A DNA stretch of 64,000 nucleotides from Gemmatimonadaceae bacterium. Its GTDB lineage: Bacteria; Gemmatimonadota; Gemmatimonadetes; Gemmatimonadales; Gemmatimonadaceae. Both the position numbers and the translations under genes were made by a program. Under the pieces are notes generated by a model. It saw only the letters and a list, made by a program, of their open reading frames with translations. It was not told where the DNA came from and searched no databases. Location: contig JAICWO010000004.1 in assembly GCA_025934775.1 (NCBI GenBank), positions 1 through 64,000 on the forward strand, written 5' to 3'. This document shows, piece by piece, positions 17,622 through 26,173 of this stretch (positions are counted from its first letter, which is position 1; each line of letters opens with the position of its first letter).

Positions 17622-17681
17622 GAGTCCTCGCGTCATGCACGAAGCGGGCGACTCGGCCCGGCGGCAGCGCGGAGTACGGTG

Positions 17682-17710
17682 TTGATCGTCGCGGCCGGAC
17701 CTGATAGCGT
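17682..17710 (+). promoter_or_regulatory. Candidate promoter for the antiporter pair
   Basis: TTGATC at 17682-17687 and TAGCGT at 17705-17710 are 17 bp apart, 33 bp before the ATG at 17743. The -35 is fair and the -10 weak, so this is tentative. Confidence 0.35.
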
Positions 17711-17742
17711 GTGCAAACTCCCGCCGTTCCCTCCCGCCCCCA

Positions 17743-18915
17743 ATGACGGCATCACTCGCCCTGCTCCTTGCCGTTGCCGCGGCGTATCTCGCCGCGCACG
17801 TCTTCTTTGATTGGCTCGGGCGACGGTATCTCATCGTCTCCGGCGCCGAGTACCTGGTGCTGGGCGTGCTCCTCGGGCCGCAGCTCTCGGACATTCTCGA
17901 CGCGCGCATCGTGGACAGCCTCGCGCCGATCTTGACGCTCGCGCTGGGGTGGATCGGCACGGTGATCGGCATGCAGTTCGAGCTGCGCAAGCTGCTCGCG
18001 ATTCCGGCGCGGACGTTTCGCATCGCGTTCGCGGAATCGGCGCTGACTTTCGCGACGGTCGGCGGGCTGGAGTTCCTCGCGGGACGATGGCTGTTCGTGA
18101 GCACGGACATCGCCCTCGTGCTCGGCGCCGTGCTCGGCGCGATCGCCGTTGCGTCGAGCGGAATGGGCGTGAGCCTCGTGGCCGACGTCTTCGAGGCGGA
18201 CACGCCGATCATGCGCCAGCTCCACGTGTCGACGCAGATCAATGCGCTCGTGGCGATCGCGATCTTCGCGGTGATCCTGTGCGTTCGGCACCAGCCCCTC
18301 CCGACGAGCCGCCCACTGACCACGACGGAATGGGTCGCGGTATCGATCGCGATCGGCGTCGTTGGCGGAACGCTGTTCCATGTCTTTCTCGGTGACGTGT
18401 ACGATTCCGACCGGCTGTTCGTCTCGCTCGTCGGCGGCATCGTGATGGTGAGCGGCGCGGCGATGTACCTGCGCCTCTCGCCGCTCTTCTCGGCGGTGAT
18501 GTTCGGAATGATTCTGGTGAACACGACGAACCGCCCCGAGGTATTGATCGACACTGTGACGCGGGTCGAGCGCCCGTTCTACTTCGTGTTGATGCTGTTC
18601 GGCGGAGCGAACTGGCGGCCGAGCGGCCAGGCGTGGCTGCTCCCGGTGCTGCTGTTCGTGGTCGCGCGCACGGCGGCGAAGATCGGCGGCAGCCGGCTCG
18701 CGGCGCGCGCGAACGGCGCGCTCCCGGAGCTCGGGGACAAGTGGGGCGCCGCCCTGCTCGGCCAGGGACGAGTCGCGGTGGCGATCGGACTTACCTATCT
18801 CCACCAGGAGAATTCGTTCTTTCCAAACATAGTATTCACGGCCGCTATCGCGTCCATCGTGCTGACGGAGTTCCTGTCGGCGCGGGCGACGCGTGCGGTG
18901 GTCGCGGTGAGCTGA
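17743..18915 (+). CDS. Cation:proton antiporter (CPA family), first of a pair
   Basis: The 390-residue membrane protein has about 11-12 hydrophobic segments with CPA2-like features: an N-terminal helix followed by GAEYLVLGVLLGPQL, repeated short helices, and a central ASSGMGVSLVADVFE region where the ion-translocation Asp is expected. It probably exchanges Na+ or K+ for protons at the inner membrane. No TrkA-N or RCK nucleotide-binding domain is attached. The second antiporter starts 3 bp after its stop, so both are cotranscribed. The short length compared with Kef proteins and the pairing suggest a two-subunit or sequentially duplicated transporter. Confidence 0.82.
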   Translation: MTASLALLLAVAAAYLAAHVFFDWLGRRYLIVSGAEYLVLGVLLGPQLSDILDARIVDSLAPILTLALGWIGTVIGMQFELRKLLAIPARTFRIAFAESALTFATVGGLEFLAGRWLFVSTDIALVLGAVLGAIAVASSGMGVSLVADVFEADTPIMRQLHVSTQINALVAIAIFAVILCVRHQPLPTSRPLTTTEWVAVSIAIGVVGGTLFHVFLGDVYDSDRLFVSLVGGIVMVSGAAMYLRLSPLFSAVMFGMILVNTTNRPEVLIDTVTRVERPFYFVLMLFGGANWRPSGQAWLLPVLLFVVARTAAKIGGSRLAARANGALPELGDKWGAALLGQGRVAVAIGLTYLHQENSFFPNIVFTAAIASIVLTEFLSARATRAVVAVS

Positions 18916-18918
18916 CCG

Positions 18919-20262
18919 GTGCGCCGCCTCTTCGTACTTGCGCTGCTCCTCGGCGCGATGCGCGTGATTCAGCCGCTCGGCGCCGGCGGCTACGGCGCGC
19001 AGGCGTTGCTCGCGTTCGGCTTTCTGATTCTCGCGGCGTACGCGGCGGGCGAGCTCGCCGTCGCGATTCGCATCCCGAAGCTCGTCGGCTATCTGATCGC
19101 GGGCGTCGTCTTCGGCCCATCGGCACTCGGCACCGTCGGCACGCGCGCGATCGCCGATCTGTCGCCCGTGAGCTCGCTCGCGATCGCACTCATCGCGTTC
19201 ATCGCCGGCGTCGAGCTGCAATGGCAGGAGGTGCGAGAGCGCGGGCTGGGCCTACTCCGCGTCCTCGGCACGGAGCTGGGCATCTCGATCGTCACGATCA
19301 CCGCATTTCTGCTCCTGCTTCGCGAGCACATCAGCTTCCTGCAGCACGGCACGATCGTCGAGGCACTCGCGTTCAGTATCGTGTTCGCCGCCATGGCGGC
19401 GGTCCATTCACCCGCGGTGGCGATCGCGATGCTCAGCGAGACGCGAGCGCGCGGCCCGGTCGCCAAGACGACACTCGGGCTCGTGCTGATCAGCGACGTC
19501 GTGATCGTCCTGCTGCTCACGCTCACGCTCGCGATCGCGCGGGCGCTCGTTCCTCCCGCCGGCGCGAACGCGCCCGCGCTCACGCTCGGCGCGGTGGCGT
19601 GGGAGGTGATCGGCGCGGTGTTGATCGGCGGAATTCTTGGCGCGCTCGTGACGCTCTATCTGCGCTTCATCCGCCGCGAGCTCTTTCTCTTCGCGATCAT
19701 GGTCGCGTTCTTCGGGTCGGAGATCGCGCACCTCGTGCATGTGGAGCCGCTGCTCACGCTCATGACGACGGGCTTCGTCGTCGAGAACGTCTCGGCACCG
19801 GATCACAGCGCGGCGCTCCGCTCGGCGCTCGAGCGCGCGGCGGCGCCCGTGTTCGTGGTGTTCTTCGCGCTCGCCGGCGCCGGCATCGCGTTGCCGCAAC
19901 TCGCGCGACTGTGGCCGCTCGTGCTGCCGCTCGCGCTCGTCCGCGCCGGCGCGATCTGGGCGGGCGTTCGCCTGAGCCTCGGCTGGAGCGGCTTGCCGCG
20001 CGACGAAGTGCCGGTTTTGCGGCGACACGTCTGGACAGGACTCCTGCCGCAAGCCGGAGTCGCGATCGGCCTCGCCGCCGTCGTGGCGCAGACGTACCCG
20101 AGCCGCGGCGGCGACATGCAGGTGCTCTTCCTCGCGCTGATCGCGGTGAATCAGGCGGTCGGCCCGATCCTGTTCCGCCGCGCGCTCGACCAGAGCGGCG
20201 AGATCCCGCGGACGGAAGAGCGTGCAGCCGCCGCCGAGACGTCCGCTATTGCACGACCGTGA
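18919..20262 (+). CDS. Cation:proton antiporter (CPA2-like), second of a pair
   Basis: The 447-residue membrane protein shows PKLVGYLIAGVVFGPSALG near residues 54-72, the conserved first CPA2 repeat, and a helix with VHSPAVAIAMLSE that fits the transport core. It starts at GTG 18919, 3 bp after the preceding antiporter's stop. It lacks a cytoplasmic regulatory domain. The two proteins differ clearly in sequence, so this is not a recent duplication. The final 17 bp overlap the 3' end of the convergent cupredoxin gene. Ion specificity cannot be told. Confidence 0.85.
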   Translation: MRRLFVLALLLGAMRVIQPLGAGGYGAQALLAFGFLILAAYAAGELAVAIRIPKLVGYLIAGVVFGPSALGTVGTRAIADLSPVSSLAIALIAFIAGVELQWQEVRERGLGLLRVLGTELGISIVTITAFLLLLREHISFLQHGTIVEALAFSIVFAAMAAVHSPAVAIAMLSETRARGPVAKTTLGLVLISDVVIVLLLTLTLAIARALVPPAGANAPALTLGAVAWEVIGAVLIGGILGALVTLYLRFIRRELFLFAIMVAFFGSEIAHLVHVEPLLTLMTTGFVVENVSAPDHSAALRSALERAAAPVFVVFFALAGAGIALPQLARLWPLVLPLALVRAGAIWAGVRLSLGWSGLPRDEVPVLRRHVWTGLLPQAGVAIGLAAVVAQTYPSRGGDMQVLFLALIAVNQAVGPILFRRALDQSGEIPRTEERAAAAETSAIARP

Positions 20263-20782
20263 CGGTCGCGCGCATCCACGGGTGAATGCAGCATTGGTAG
20301 TGCTGGACGCCCACCGTGGTCGCGGCGTCAGTCGTGAACGTGGCGCCCGGATGAACGATCGCGCTCGACGGGAGCTGCGCACACTCCGACGTCTCGACCG
20401 GGTTGCCCGACCCGCTGTTGAGCGCGGGGACGATCCCGCCGCCGAACTCCGCGACGCGGGTGAACGTGTGGCCCTCGCCGCCCATGTTCGTCGCCTGAAT
20501 CGATTGGCCGACGTGGATCGTGAGCGCCGTGGGGCTGAACATCCACTCGGCGACGCTGTGGTTGGCGGCGAGCTCGCTGTTGAATTGCGACAGGGTGATG
20601 CCGCCGGCGCGCGTGCAGGTGCCCGCGCCCAATCCCGCGTTGAACGATGCCGAGTCGCATTGATCGAGCATGCTGACCGTCGGATTGACGGTCACGCCGT
20701 TGACGTCGTCGGACGAGCCGCAGCCGGCGACGACGAGCGATGAGGAAATCATGATGGCGATTGCGATGTGTGCGTGACGCAT
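20246..20782 (-). CDS. Cupredoxin-domain lipoprotein (plastocyanin/azurin-like)
   Basis: The 178-residue protein has a lipoprotein signal (lipobox VVAGC, Cys21). Its C-terminal half is a cupredoxin fold with the expected type 1 copper ligands: His in GGEGHTFTRV, then Cys, His and Met in YQCCIHPWMRATV. It should be a small periplasmic or outer-surface electron carrier, or a copper-binding protein. I chose the ATG at 20782 because GGAGGA lies just upstream as a good ribosome-binding site. Its stop overlaps the convergent antiporter by 17 bp. A pair of adjacent cysteines at the copper site is slightly unusual. Confidence 0.82.
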   Translation of the reverse strand: MRHAHIAIAIMISSSLVVAGCGSSDDVNGVTVNPTVSMLDQCDSASFNAGLGAGTCTRAGGITLSQFNSELAANHSVAEWMFSPTALTIHVGQSIQATNMGGEGHTFTRVAEFGGGIVPALNSGSGNPVETSECAQLPSSAIVHPGATFTTDAATTVGVQHYQCCIHPWMRATVTVVQ

Positions 20783-20872
20783 GGCGTCCTCCACTTCGAG
20801 TGTGGACACCGCGCAAGTGCAAATCGCGCGCACCGCAATCGTCCGCGCGTGAATTGTCGACTGTTGCTGGCC

Positions 20873-20899
20873 GCGGTCGCAGCGATTCGCTGCGACCGC
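20873..20899. promoter_or_regulatory. Perfect 11-bp hairpin in the divergent cupredoxin/folE gap
   Basis: GCGGTCGCAGC (20873-20883) and GCTGCGACCGC (20889-20899) enclose GATTC. It lies 29 bp upstream of the folE -35 box and between divergent genes, so a regulator site is more likely than a terminator. Confidence 0.5.
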
Positions 20900-20927
20900 A
20901 TCCGCGACGAATAACCGAAGCGATTGA

Positions 20928-20956
20928 TTGACAAATTCGCGAGACCGCCGTAGACT
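20928..20956 (+). promoter_or_regulatory. Sigma-70-type promoter for folE
   Basis: A perfect TTGACA (20928-20933) is followed after 17 bp by TAGACT (20951-20956). The predicted start is near 20963, leaving a leader of about 60 nt before the folE ATG. Confidence 0.65.
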
Positions 20957-21021
20957 GGGCATTCGCACCGCCACTCGAGGCGGGCGACTGGCTATGGGCG
21001 GCGGGTCCGCCGGGAGATGAC

Positions 21022-21666
21022 ATGGCGTTTGCACGACTGCACAGCGCGTTCGATGACGACGACGCCACCGCGCCGCTCGGCGTGATGTCGGGCCGCGAGG
21101 ATGCGTATGCGGACCTCGTCGCGAAGCAGCTCGCGCTGCTCGGCGAAGATCCCGATCGCGAGGGGCTGCGCCGCACGCCGGATCGCGTCGCCACGGCGAT
21201 GGCCTGGCTCACGCGCGGCTATCAGCTCACCGCGGCCGACGTAGTCGGCGACGCGCTGTTCGAGGAGCCGCATCGGAGCATGGTGCTGGTGCGCGACATC
21301 GAAGTGTACAGCCTGTGCGAGCACCACATGCTGCCGTTCTTCGGCAAGTGCCACGTGGCGTACATCCCGAACGGCCGGATCGTCGGCCTCTCCAAGCTGC
21401 CGCGGATCGTCGAGGTCTACGCGCGACGGCTCCAGGTGCAGGAGCGGCTCACGGAGGAGATCGCGCAGGCGATCGAGGACGTGCTCCAGCCCGACGGCGT
21501 CGGCGTGGTGATCGAGGCGGTACACCTGTGCATGATGATGCGCGGTGTAGAAAAGCAGAATTCAAAAACGCTGACGAGCGCACTGCGCGGAAGCTTCCGC
21601 GACGACCCGCGCACGCGTGCCGAGTTCCTGCATCTGACCCATCGCGGGGTATCGGGGCCGGGCTGA
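21022..21666 (+). CDS. folE: GTP cyclohydrolase I
   Basis: The 214-residue protein is standard length for type IA GTP cyclohydrolase, which converts GTP to 7,8-dihydroneopterin triphosphate for folate and, via QueD, queuosine synthesis. Zinc and active-site motifs are all present: [13 protein letters not shown] (Cys, His, His), [15 protein letters not shown], and [12 protein letters not shown] (second Cys). GGGAG 9 bp upstream supports the start. It is transcribed alone, from a good promoter at 20928 to a hairpin at 21711. AT-rich codons cluster at 21547-21571. Confidence 0.97.
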   Translation: MAFARLHSAFDDDDATAPLGVMSGREDAYADLVAKQLALLGEDPDREGLRRTPDRVATAMAWLTRGYQLTAADVVGDALFEEPHRSMVLVRDIEVYSLCEHHMLPFFGKCHVAYIPNGRIVGLSKLPRIVEVYARRLQVQERLTEEIAQAIEDVLQPDGVGVVIEAVHLCMMMRGVEKQNSKTLTSALRGSFRDDPRTRAEFLHLTHRGVSGPG

Positions 21667-21710
21667 AGAGGCGGCGTGCGCAGCGCCGCCCGATATCGAC
21701 CGCACTAAGA

Positions 21711-21746
21711 AAATCCCATCCCTCGCGAACGCGATGGATGGGATTT
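21711..21746 (+). terminator. Strong hairpin after folE
   Basis: AAATCCCATCC (21711-21721) pairs with GGATGGGATTT (21736-21746). The loop itself can pair TCGCG with CGCGA. No U-run longer than three follows, but the stem is long and sits 45 bp after the folE stop. Confidence 0.55.
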
Positions 21747-21813
21747 CAACGTTTACGGGGCGCCGGCGTATACCGGTATGCAGATTCGCATGCCGATGTG
21801 AACCGATAAACGT

Positions 21814-22305
21814 ATGACTGCTGAACACTCTCGCAGCCCGCGGTCGAATCCCGCTGGCCGCTCCTTGAACGTGATCCGCTCCGTCGTTCGCGCCCTCAAC
21901 CTCAATACGCGCGCGATCGAACAACGGTCCGGAATAAGCCTGGCGCAGCTCTTCGTGCTCGAGCAGCTCGCCCAACGACCAGCGGTGTCGCTGACCGACC
22001 TCGCGGAGCGTACCGCCACGCACCAGAGCTCCGTCTCGGTTGTCGTGCAGCGCCTCGTCGACCGGGGCCTCGTGAGCCGAACGCGGTCCGCCTCCGATCG
22101 GCGGTTCGTCGAAATCGTCATCACCGACGTGGGACGCGAAGTGTTGACGAGGGCGCCCGAAACGGTGCAGATCAAGCTGCTGCACGGATTGGCACGCCTC
22201 GCCGATGCCGAGCGCGACCGGCTCGCCGCGCTGCTCGAGCGATGGGCGACCGCCGCCGGGATCGACGTGCCGGTCGAGACGCCGATGTTTCTCGAGGACG
22301 CCTGA
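21814..22305 (+). CDS. MarR-family transcriptional regulator
   Basis: The 163-residue protein has the MarR winged helix: LFVLEQLAQRPAVSLTDLAE, then THQSSVSVVVQRLVDRGLVS (recognition helix), and a wing ending SASDRRFVEIVITD (conserved DRR). It acts as a dimer on palindromic sites. A 10-bp palindrome ATACCGGTAT lies at 21770-21779 in its upstream region and may be part of an autoregulatory site. The nickel/cobalt permease starts 57 bp downstream in the same direction, so a metal-uptake role or a metal-responsive regulator is possible (inferred). Confidence 0.9.
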   Translation: MTAEHSRSPRSNPAGRSLNVIRSVVRALNLNTRAIEQRSGISLAQLFVLEQLAQRPAVSLTDLAERTATHQSSVSVVVQRLVDRGLVSRTRSASDRRFVEIVITDVGREVLTRAPETVQIKLLHGLARLADAERDRLAALLERWATAAGIDVPVETPMFLEDA

Positions 22306-22362
22306 TCGGCATTCCGACGCCGCACAACCTGGTTCCAGAGATCCGCGCGTCGTCCGCGGCCG

Positions 22363-23457
22363 ATGTACGTTTCACCGACCGATGCCGACCATAGTCTGAC
22401 GATGCGCGGGCTGCTGCGCCGTTTGTTGAGTGACGATGCCGCGGGCGTGCGCGGTCGCATCGCGACCACCTACGTGCTGCTCGCGATCGCGAACGTCGGG
22501 GCCTGGGTCTGGGCATTCGCGGCGTTTCGCCATTACCCCCTGCTGCTCGGCACGTCCCTGCTCGCGTATGGCCTCGGGCTGCGCCACGCCGTCGACGCGG
22601 ATCACATCGCCGCGATCGACAACGTGACGCGCAAGCTGATGCAGGAGGGCAAGCGTCCGATCGGCATCGGGCTGTTCTTCTCGCTCGGACATTCCACAGT
22701 CGTGGTCCTCGCGACCGTCGCGATCGCGGCGACGGCGATCGCGCTCCACACTCAGCTCGCCGCGTACCGCTCAGTGGGCGGCATGATCGGCACCGTCGTC
22801 TCCGCGGTGTTCCTGCTCGCGATCGCGGTGATGAATCTTTTCATCCTGAGCGCCGTCTACCGCACCTTCCACCGCGTGCGGCGCGGCGGGGCGTTCGTGG
22901 ACGCCGATCTCGACACGCTGCTCGCGGGCGGGGGACTGCTGGCGCGCATCTTCCGCCCGCTGTTCGGCATGATCCGGCGGAGCTGGCACATGTATCCGCT
23001 CGGACTGCTCTTCGGCCTTGGCTTCGACACGGCGACGGAGATCGGGCTGCTCGGCATTTCGGCCGCCGAGGCGTCCAAGGGGATGCCGATCTGGTCGATT
23101 CTCGTATTGCCGGCGCTCTTCACCGCGGGGATGGCGCTCGTCGACACGACGGACAGCATCCTGATGCTCGGCGCGTACGGCTGGGCGTTCACGACGCCGA
23201 TGAGAAAACTCTATTACAACATGACGATCACGTTCGTGTCCGTGCTCGTCGCGCTGCTGGTGGGCGGGATCGAGGCGCTGGGACTGCTGGCGGATCGACT
23301 GCAGCTCAGCGGCGGCTTCTGGGACGCAATCGCGTCGCTCAACGGCAACTTCGGACAGCTCGGCTACGTGATCGTCGGGGTGTTCGTGGTGTGCTGGATC
23401 GTCTCGGCGGCGGTGTACCGGGTGAAGGGGTACGACACGCTCGAGCTGGCGGAGTAG
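22363..23457 (+). CDS. Nickel/cobalt permease of the NiCoT (HoxN/NixA) family
   Basis: The 364-residue protein has eight predicted membrane helices and the family signatures: GLRHAVDADHIAAIDN (helix 2 metal-selecting motif, H and D), FFSLGHSTVV, LFGLGFDTATEIGLL, and LPALFTAGMALVDTTDS. It imports Ni2+ or Co2+ at low concentration. The start is uncertain: ATG at 22363 or ATG at 22402 (MRGLLRRL), both in frame. No nickel enzyme is seen in this window, but a cobalamin user could exist elsewhere. It follows a MarR gene. Confidence 0.94.
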   Translation: MYVSPTDADHSLTMRGLLRRLLSDDAAGVRGRIATTYVLLAIANVGAWVWAFAAFRHYPLLLGTSLLAYGLGLRHAVDADHIAAIDNVTRKLMQEGKRPIGIGLFFSLGHSTVVVLATVAIAATAIALHTQLAAYRSVGGMIGTVVSAVFLLAIAVMNLFILSAVYRTFHRVRRGGAFVDADLDTLLAGGGLLARIFRPLFGMIRRSWHMYPLGLLFGLGFDTATEIGLLGISAAEASKGMPIWSILVLPALFTAGMALVDTTDSILMLGAYGWAFTTPMRKLYYNMTITFVSVLVALLVGGIEALGLLADRLQLSGGFWDAIASLNGNFGQLGYVIVGVFVVCWIVSAAVYRVKGYDTLELAE

Positions 23458-23475
23458 AGGCGGGTTCGGTTCGCC

Positions 23476-23563
23476 GTCGCTGTCGTGCTGCGTCTTCCGT
23501 TGACCGTTATGCGTTCATCCGTTGCGGAAGCACGGACGACGGACAACGCACAACGACGGCGAC
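23476..23563. repeat. Palindromic intergenic element, second family, copy 1
   Basis: Two 25-nt arms at 23476-23500 and 23539-23563 pair at 20 of 25 positions. The left arm begins GTCGCTGTCGTGCTGCG. The left arm is 22/25 identical to the left arm of the element at 31197-31221. It fills the gap between convergent genes ending at 23457 and 23595. Confidence 0.7.
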
Positions 23564-23594
23564 CAGCGCCCGGAGCCCCTCGCGCCGTTCGCCG

Positions 23595-25064
23595 TTACGG
23601 CTCCCTCGGGATCATTTCGTCGCTCATCGCCGCGTCGTACGCGAACGCCGCGAAGACGATGGCCGCCTGCTCGATCTGTTCGGGGGTCGTGCGCTCCATG
23701 GTGTCCATGTTCGTGTGGTGGATGCGCACGTCGTAGTTGCCGTATTCCTGAATCGGGTTGAAGCCCGGCACGCCAACCTGAATGAAGCTCAGGTGATCGG
23801 TGCTGCCGATGCCCGCGTTCACGTTCTTGCGCGCATCGAGATCCCTGAACGGCTCGAGCCACTGGTCGAAGATCGCCTTGGCCGCGGCGTTGCCTTCCGT
23901 GTAGAAGCCGTACACCGGGCCGTAGCCGGGATCGATGTTGAAGTAGACGTCGAACTTGTCGCGCGCGGCCTTGTTCGCGTCGCCGGCGAGATGCTGCGCG
24001 ACCCAGGCGCGCGAGCCGTAGAGTCCCTCTTCCTCGCCGCCCCAGAGCGCGACGCGAATCGTGCGGCGCGGGCGCGCGCCGACCGCCTGGAGGATGCGCA
24101 TCGCCTCGAGCACGGTGACCGCGCCGTCAGCATTGTCGGTGGCGCCGGTCGCGGCGTGCCAGGAGTCCAGGTGTCCGCCGATCATCACGACCTGGTCGGC
24201 GAGCGCCGGATCGGTGCCCGGCAGCTCGGCGATCACGTTGTAGCCGCTCGTGTCGCGCGTGAGATACCGCGCCTGCACGCCGACCCGGACCTTGACCGGC
24301 ACGTGGTCATTCAGAAGTCTAATTATATTATTGTACTGCTCGCCCGAGACGACCACCGACGGCACGGCGTTCGCGCCCTGATCGCGCGTCTGGACGAAGA
24401 TCGTGCCGTGCTCGCCGCCGCTGGTCTTGAGCACGGCCCCCACGCCCGCGTCGTGCAGGAGCTGCGCGATGCGCTGCGCCTCGCCCGAACCGCGGCGCGG
24501 CGGCTGCGGGCTTCCCCACGGGAACGGCGCGAGCGTGTACGTATCCGGCGCATTCGCCGCGGTCGGGTTGACGCGGTCCGTGCGAATGAAACGCGTCATC
24601 ATCGGCTGCGTCATCACGATCGCACCTTTGAGCCGGTCGCGCATCTTGGCGACCGAATCATAGGAAAGGCCGGCGATCAGGATCGGCGTCCCCTCGATCA
24701 CACCCTTGGTCGGCGCGGACCACGCGTCGGGATAGCCGATCATCGGCGCGAACCGCGGCGCGGTCATGTCGAGCGTGAATCCGTCCAGCTCCCACCCGCG
24801 GCCGAATGGCCAGCGCTCGAGGTGCGCGTCGCGGAGTCCCCACGCGGCGAGATGGTCGCGCGCCCAGTTGGCGGCCCGGAAGAACGCCGGCGACGCGGTC
24901 AATCGAGGACCGATCACCGTCGCCAACGTGTCTTCCATTTCCCAGGCGTGCGAGTGGTGCAGCCCCTCGTCGCGAATCTTCGCCATCATCGCGGCGTCGA
25001 CGGGTCGTTGCGCGGACAGGGTCGCGGATGAGAGGAGCGCGGTGAGAATTAGTATGCGGCGCAT
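23595..25064 (-). CDS. Secreted M28-family zinc aminopeptidase-like peptidase
   Basis: The 489-residue protein has a signal peptide (RRILILTALLSSATLSAQ). A PA-like insert lies near the middle, and an M28 core holds all five zinc-ligand positions: GGHLDSW (His), TDNADG (bridging Asp), WGGEEEGLYGS (catalytic and ligand Glu), NIDPGYG (Asp) and RIHHTNMD (His). It would cut N-terminal residues from peptides outside the cytoplasm. I chose the ATG at 25064 because the signal peptide starts there; an upstream in-frame ATG lies at 25172. An AT-rich rare-codon island lies at about 24308-24335. Confidence 0.93.
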   Translation of the reverse strand: MRRILILTALLSSATLSAQRPVDAAMMAKIRDEGLHHSHAWEMEDTLATVIGPRLTASPAFFRAANWARDHLAAWGLRDAHLERWPFGRGWELDGFTLDMTAPRFAPMIGYPDAWSAPTKGVIEGTPILIAGLSYDSVAKMRDRLKGAIVMTQPMMTRFIRTDRVNPTAANAPDTYTLAPFPWGSPQPPRRGSGEAQRIAQLLHDAGVGAVLKTSGGEHGTIFVQTRDQGANAVPSVVVSGEQYNNIIRLLNDHVPVKVRVGVQARYLTRDTSGYNVIAELPGTDPALADQVVMIGGHLDSWHAATGATDNADGAVTVLEAMRILQAVGARPRRTIRVALWGGEEEGLYGSRAWVAQHLAGDANKAARDKFDVYFNIDPGYGPVYGFYTEGNAAAKAIFDQWLEPFRDLDARKNVNAGIGSTDHLSFIQVGVPGFNPIQEYGNYDVRIHHTNMDTMERTTPEQIEQAAIVFAAFAYDAAMSDEMIPREP

Positions 25065-25178
25065 GTGATGCAGCTCGTGATCGGGAGTGGTGGGCAACCG
25101 GCGTGCGCCGCTCAAAATGCGTCGCCACCGCGGCCGTTCACCAGCCCCACCGCATACCTCTCCACTCTCCACTCTCTA

Positions 25179-26069
25179 TTGTCGTACTCCGACTTCGTCG
25201 CATTCCGCCGATCGCTTTCCCGCACGCCTCGCCTCGAGCGTCAGACCGTTCGCGCGCGGGGAATCGAGTTCGCGGTCTTTTCGTCGCCGCCCGTGTCGGG
25301 CGCGCCGCCGCTGCTCTGCATCAACGGCGGCATGATCTACGATCACTCGATGCTCTGGCCGGCGCTGTCGCCGCTTGCCGAACGTCGCCAGGTCATCCTC
25401 TACGATCTGCGCGGGCGGGGCGCGTCGTCGCCCCCCGCCGATCCGCTCGCGGCCAGCATCGATGATGACGCAGCCGATGTCGGCGCGATGCGCCGAGCGC
25501 TCGGCATTCGCCGGTGGGATGTCCTCGGCCACTCGTGGGGCGGTGGAATCGCGATGCTCGGCTGCGCGCGCGACGAGGCCGCGGTGCGCCGCCTCGTCCT
25601 CGTGGACGCGGTGGGCCCGACCAGCGACTGGATGCCGCCGCTCCGCGAGAACGTGCTCGCGCGACTCCATGGCGCTCAGCGCGAGGCGGTGGAATCGATT
25701 CCGGAATCCGCGCTCGCCGATCCGGATCCGGAGCTGCACAGCCGCTACAGCCGCTCCGTGTACACCGCTTGGTTCGCCGATCCGGAGATGGCGGCCCACT
25801 TCACGCCGCCCGACGCGCGGAGTGAGACCGGCGCCGCGGTGCTGTCGAAGCTGCGCGGCCAAGGCTACGACTGGACCGACCGGCTCCGTGCCTTTTCCGC
25901 GCCGACACTCGTCATTCACGGAGAGGCGGACGCTTTACCTCTAGCGGTTTCAGTCGACAATACGTATATCCTCAAAAGCGCCCGCCGTACCGTAGTTCCC
26001 TCCTCGGGCCACATGCCGTTTTGGGAAGCGCCACAGCGCTTCTTCGATCTCGTCGAGTCGTTTTTGTAG
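25179..26069 (+). CDS. Alpha/beta hydrolase (proline iminopeptidase-like)
   Basis: The protein has an alpha/beta-hydrolase core with nucleophile GHSWGGGIAML, an oxyanion segment CINGGMIYDHSMLWP, acid residue in HGEADALP, and catalytic His in SSGHMPFWEAP. Substrate is unknown; the sequence resembles prolyl iminopeptidases and related hydrolases. The frame is open from 25065, but the first 38 codons overlap the promoter region of the divergent M28 gene and look non-coding. TTG 25179 is the most plausible start, giving about 296 residues; the start is uncertain. Codons near 25933-25980 are AT-rich. Confidence 0.82.
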   Translation: MSYSDFVAFRRSLSRTPRLERQTVRARGIEFAVFSSPPVSGAPPLLCINGGMIYDHSMLWPALSPLAERRQVILYDLRGRGASSPPADPLAASIDDDAADVGAMRRALGIRRWDVLGHSWGGGIAMLGCARDEAAVRRLVLVDAVGPTSDWMPPLRENVLARLHGAQREAVESIPESALADPDPELHSRYSRSVYTAWFADPEMAAHFTPPDARSETGAAVLSKLRGQGYDWTDRLRAFSAPTLVIHGEADALPLAVSVDNTYILKSARRTVVPSSGHMPFWEAPQRFFDLVESFL

Positions 26070-26173
26070 TCCCCCTCCTGTAGGACCCCCCCCGCAGTTC
26101 CCGCCCTGTGCGGTAGTTCGCGCACTCCCGCTCCCCGCCCTTCTCCGCCCGATGCCGGGCACGTTGGTCCATC

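Noticed and set aside
17622-18554. N-terminal extension of the pump-winged-helix gene up to 18554
   Set aside because: It is antisense to an antiporter gene and has no MFS similarity; the family start is at 17621.
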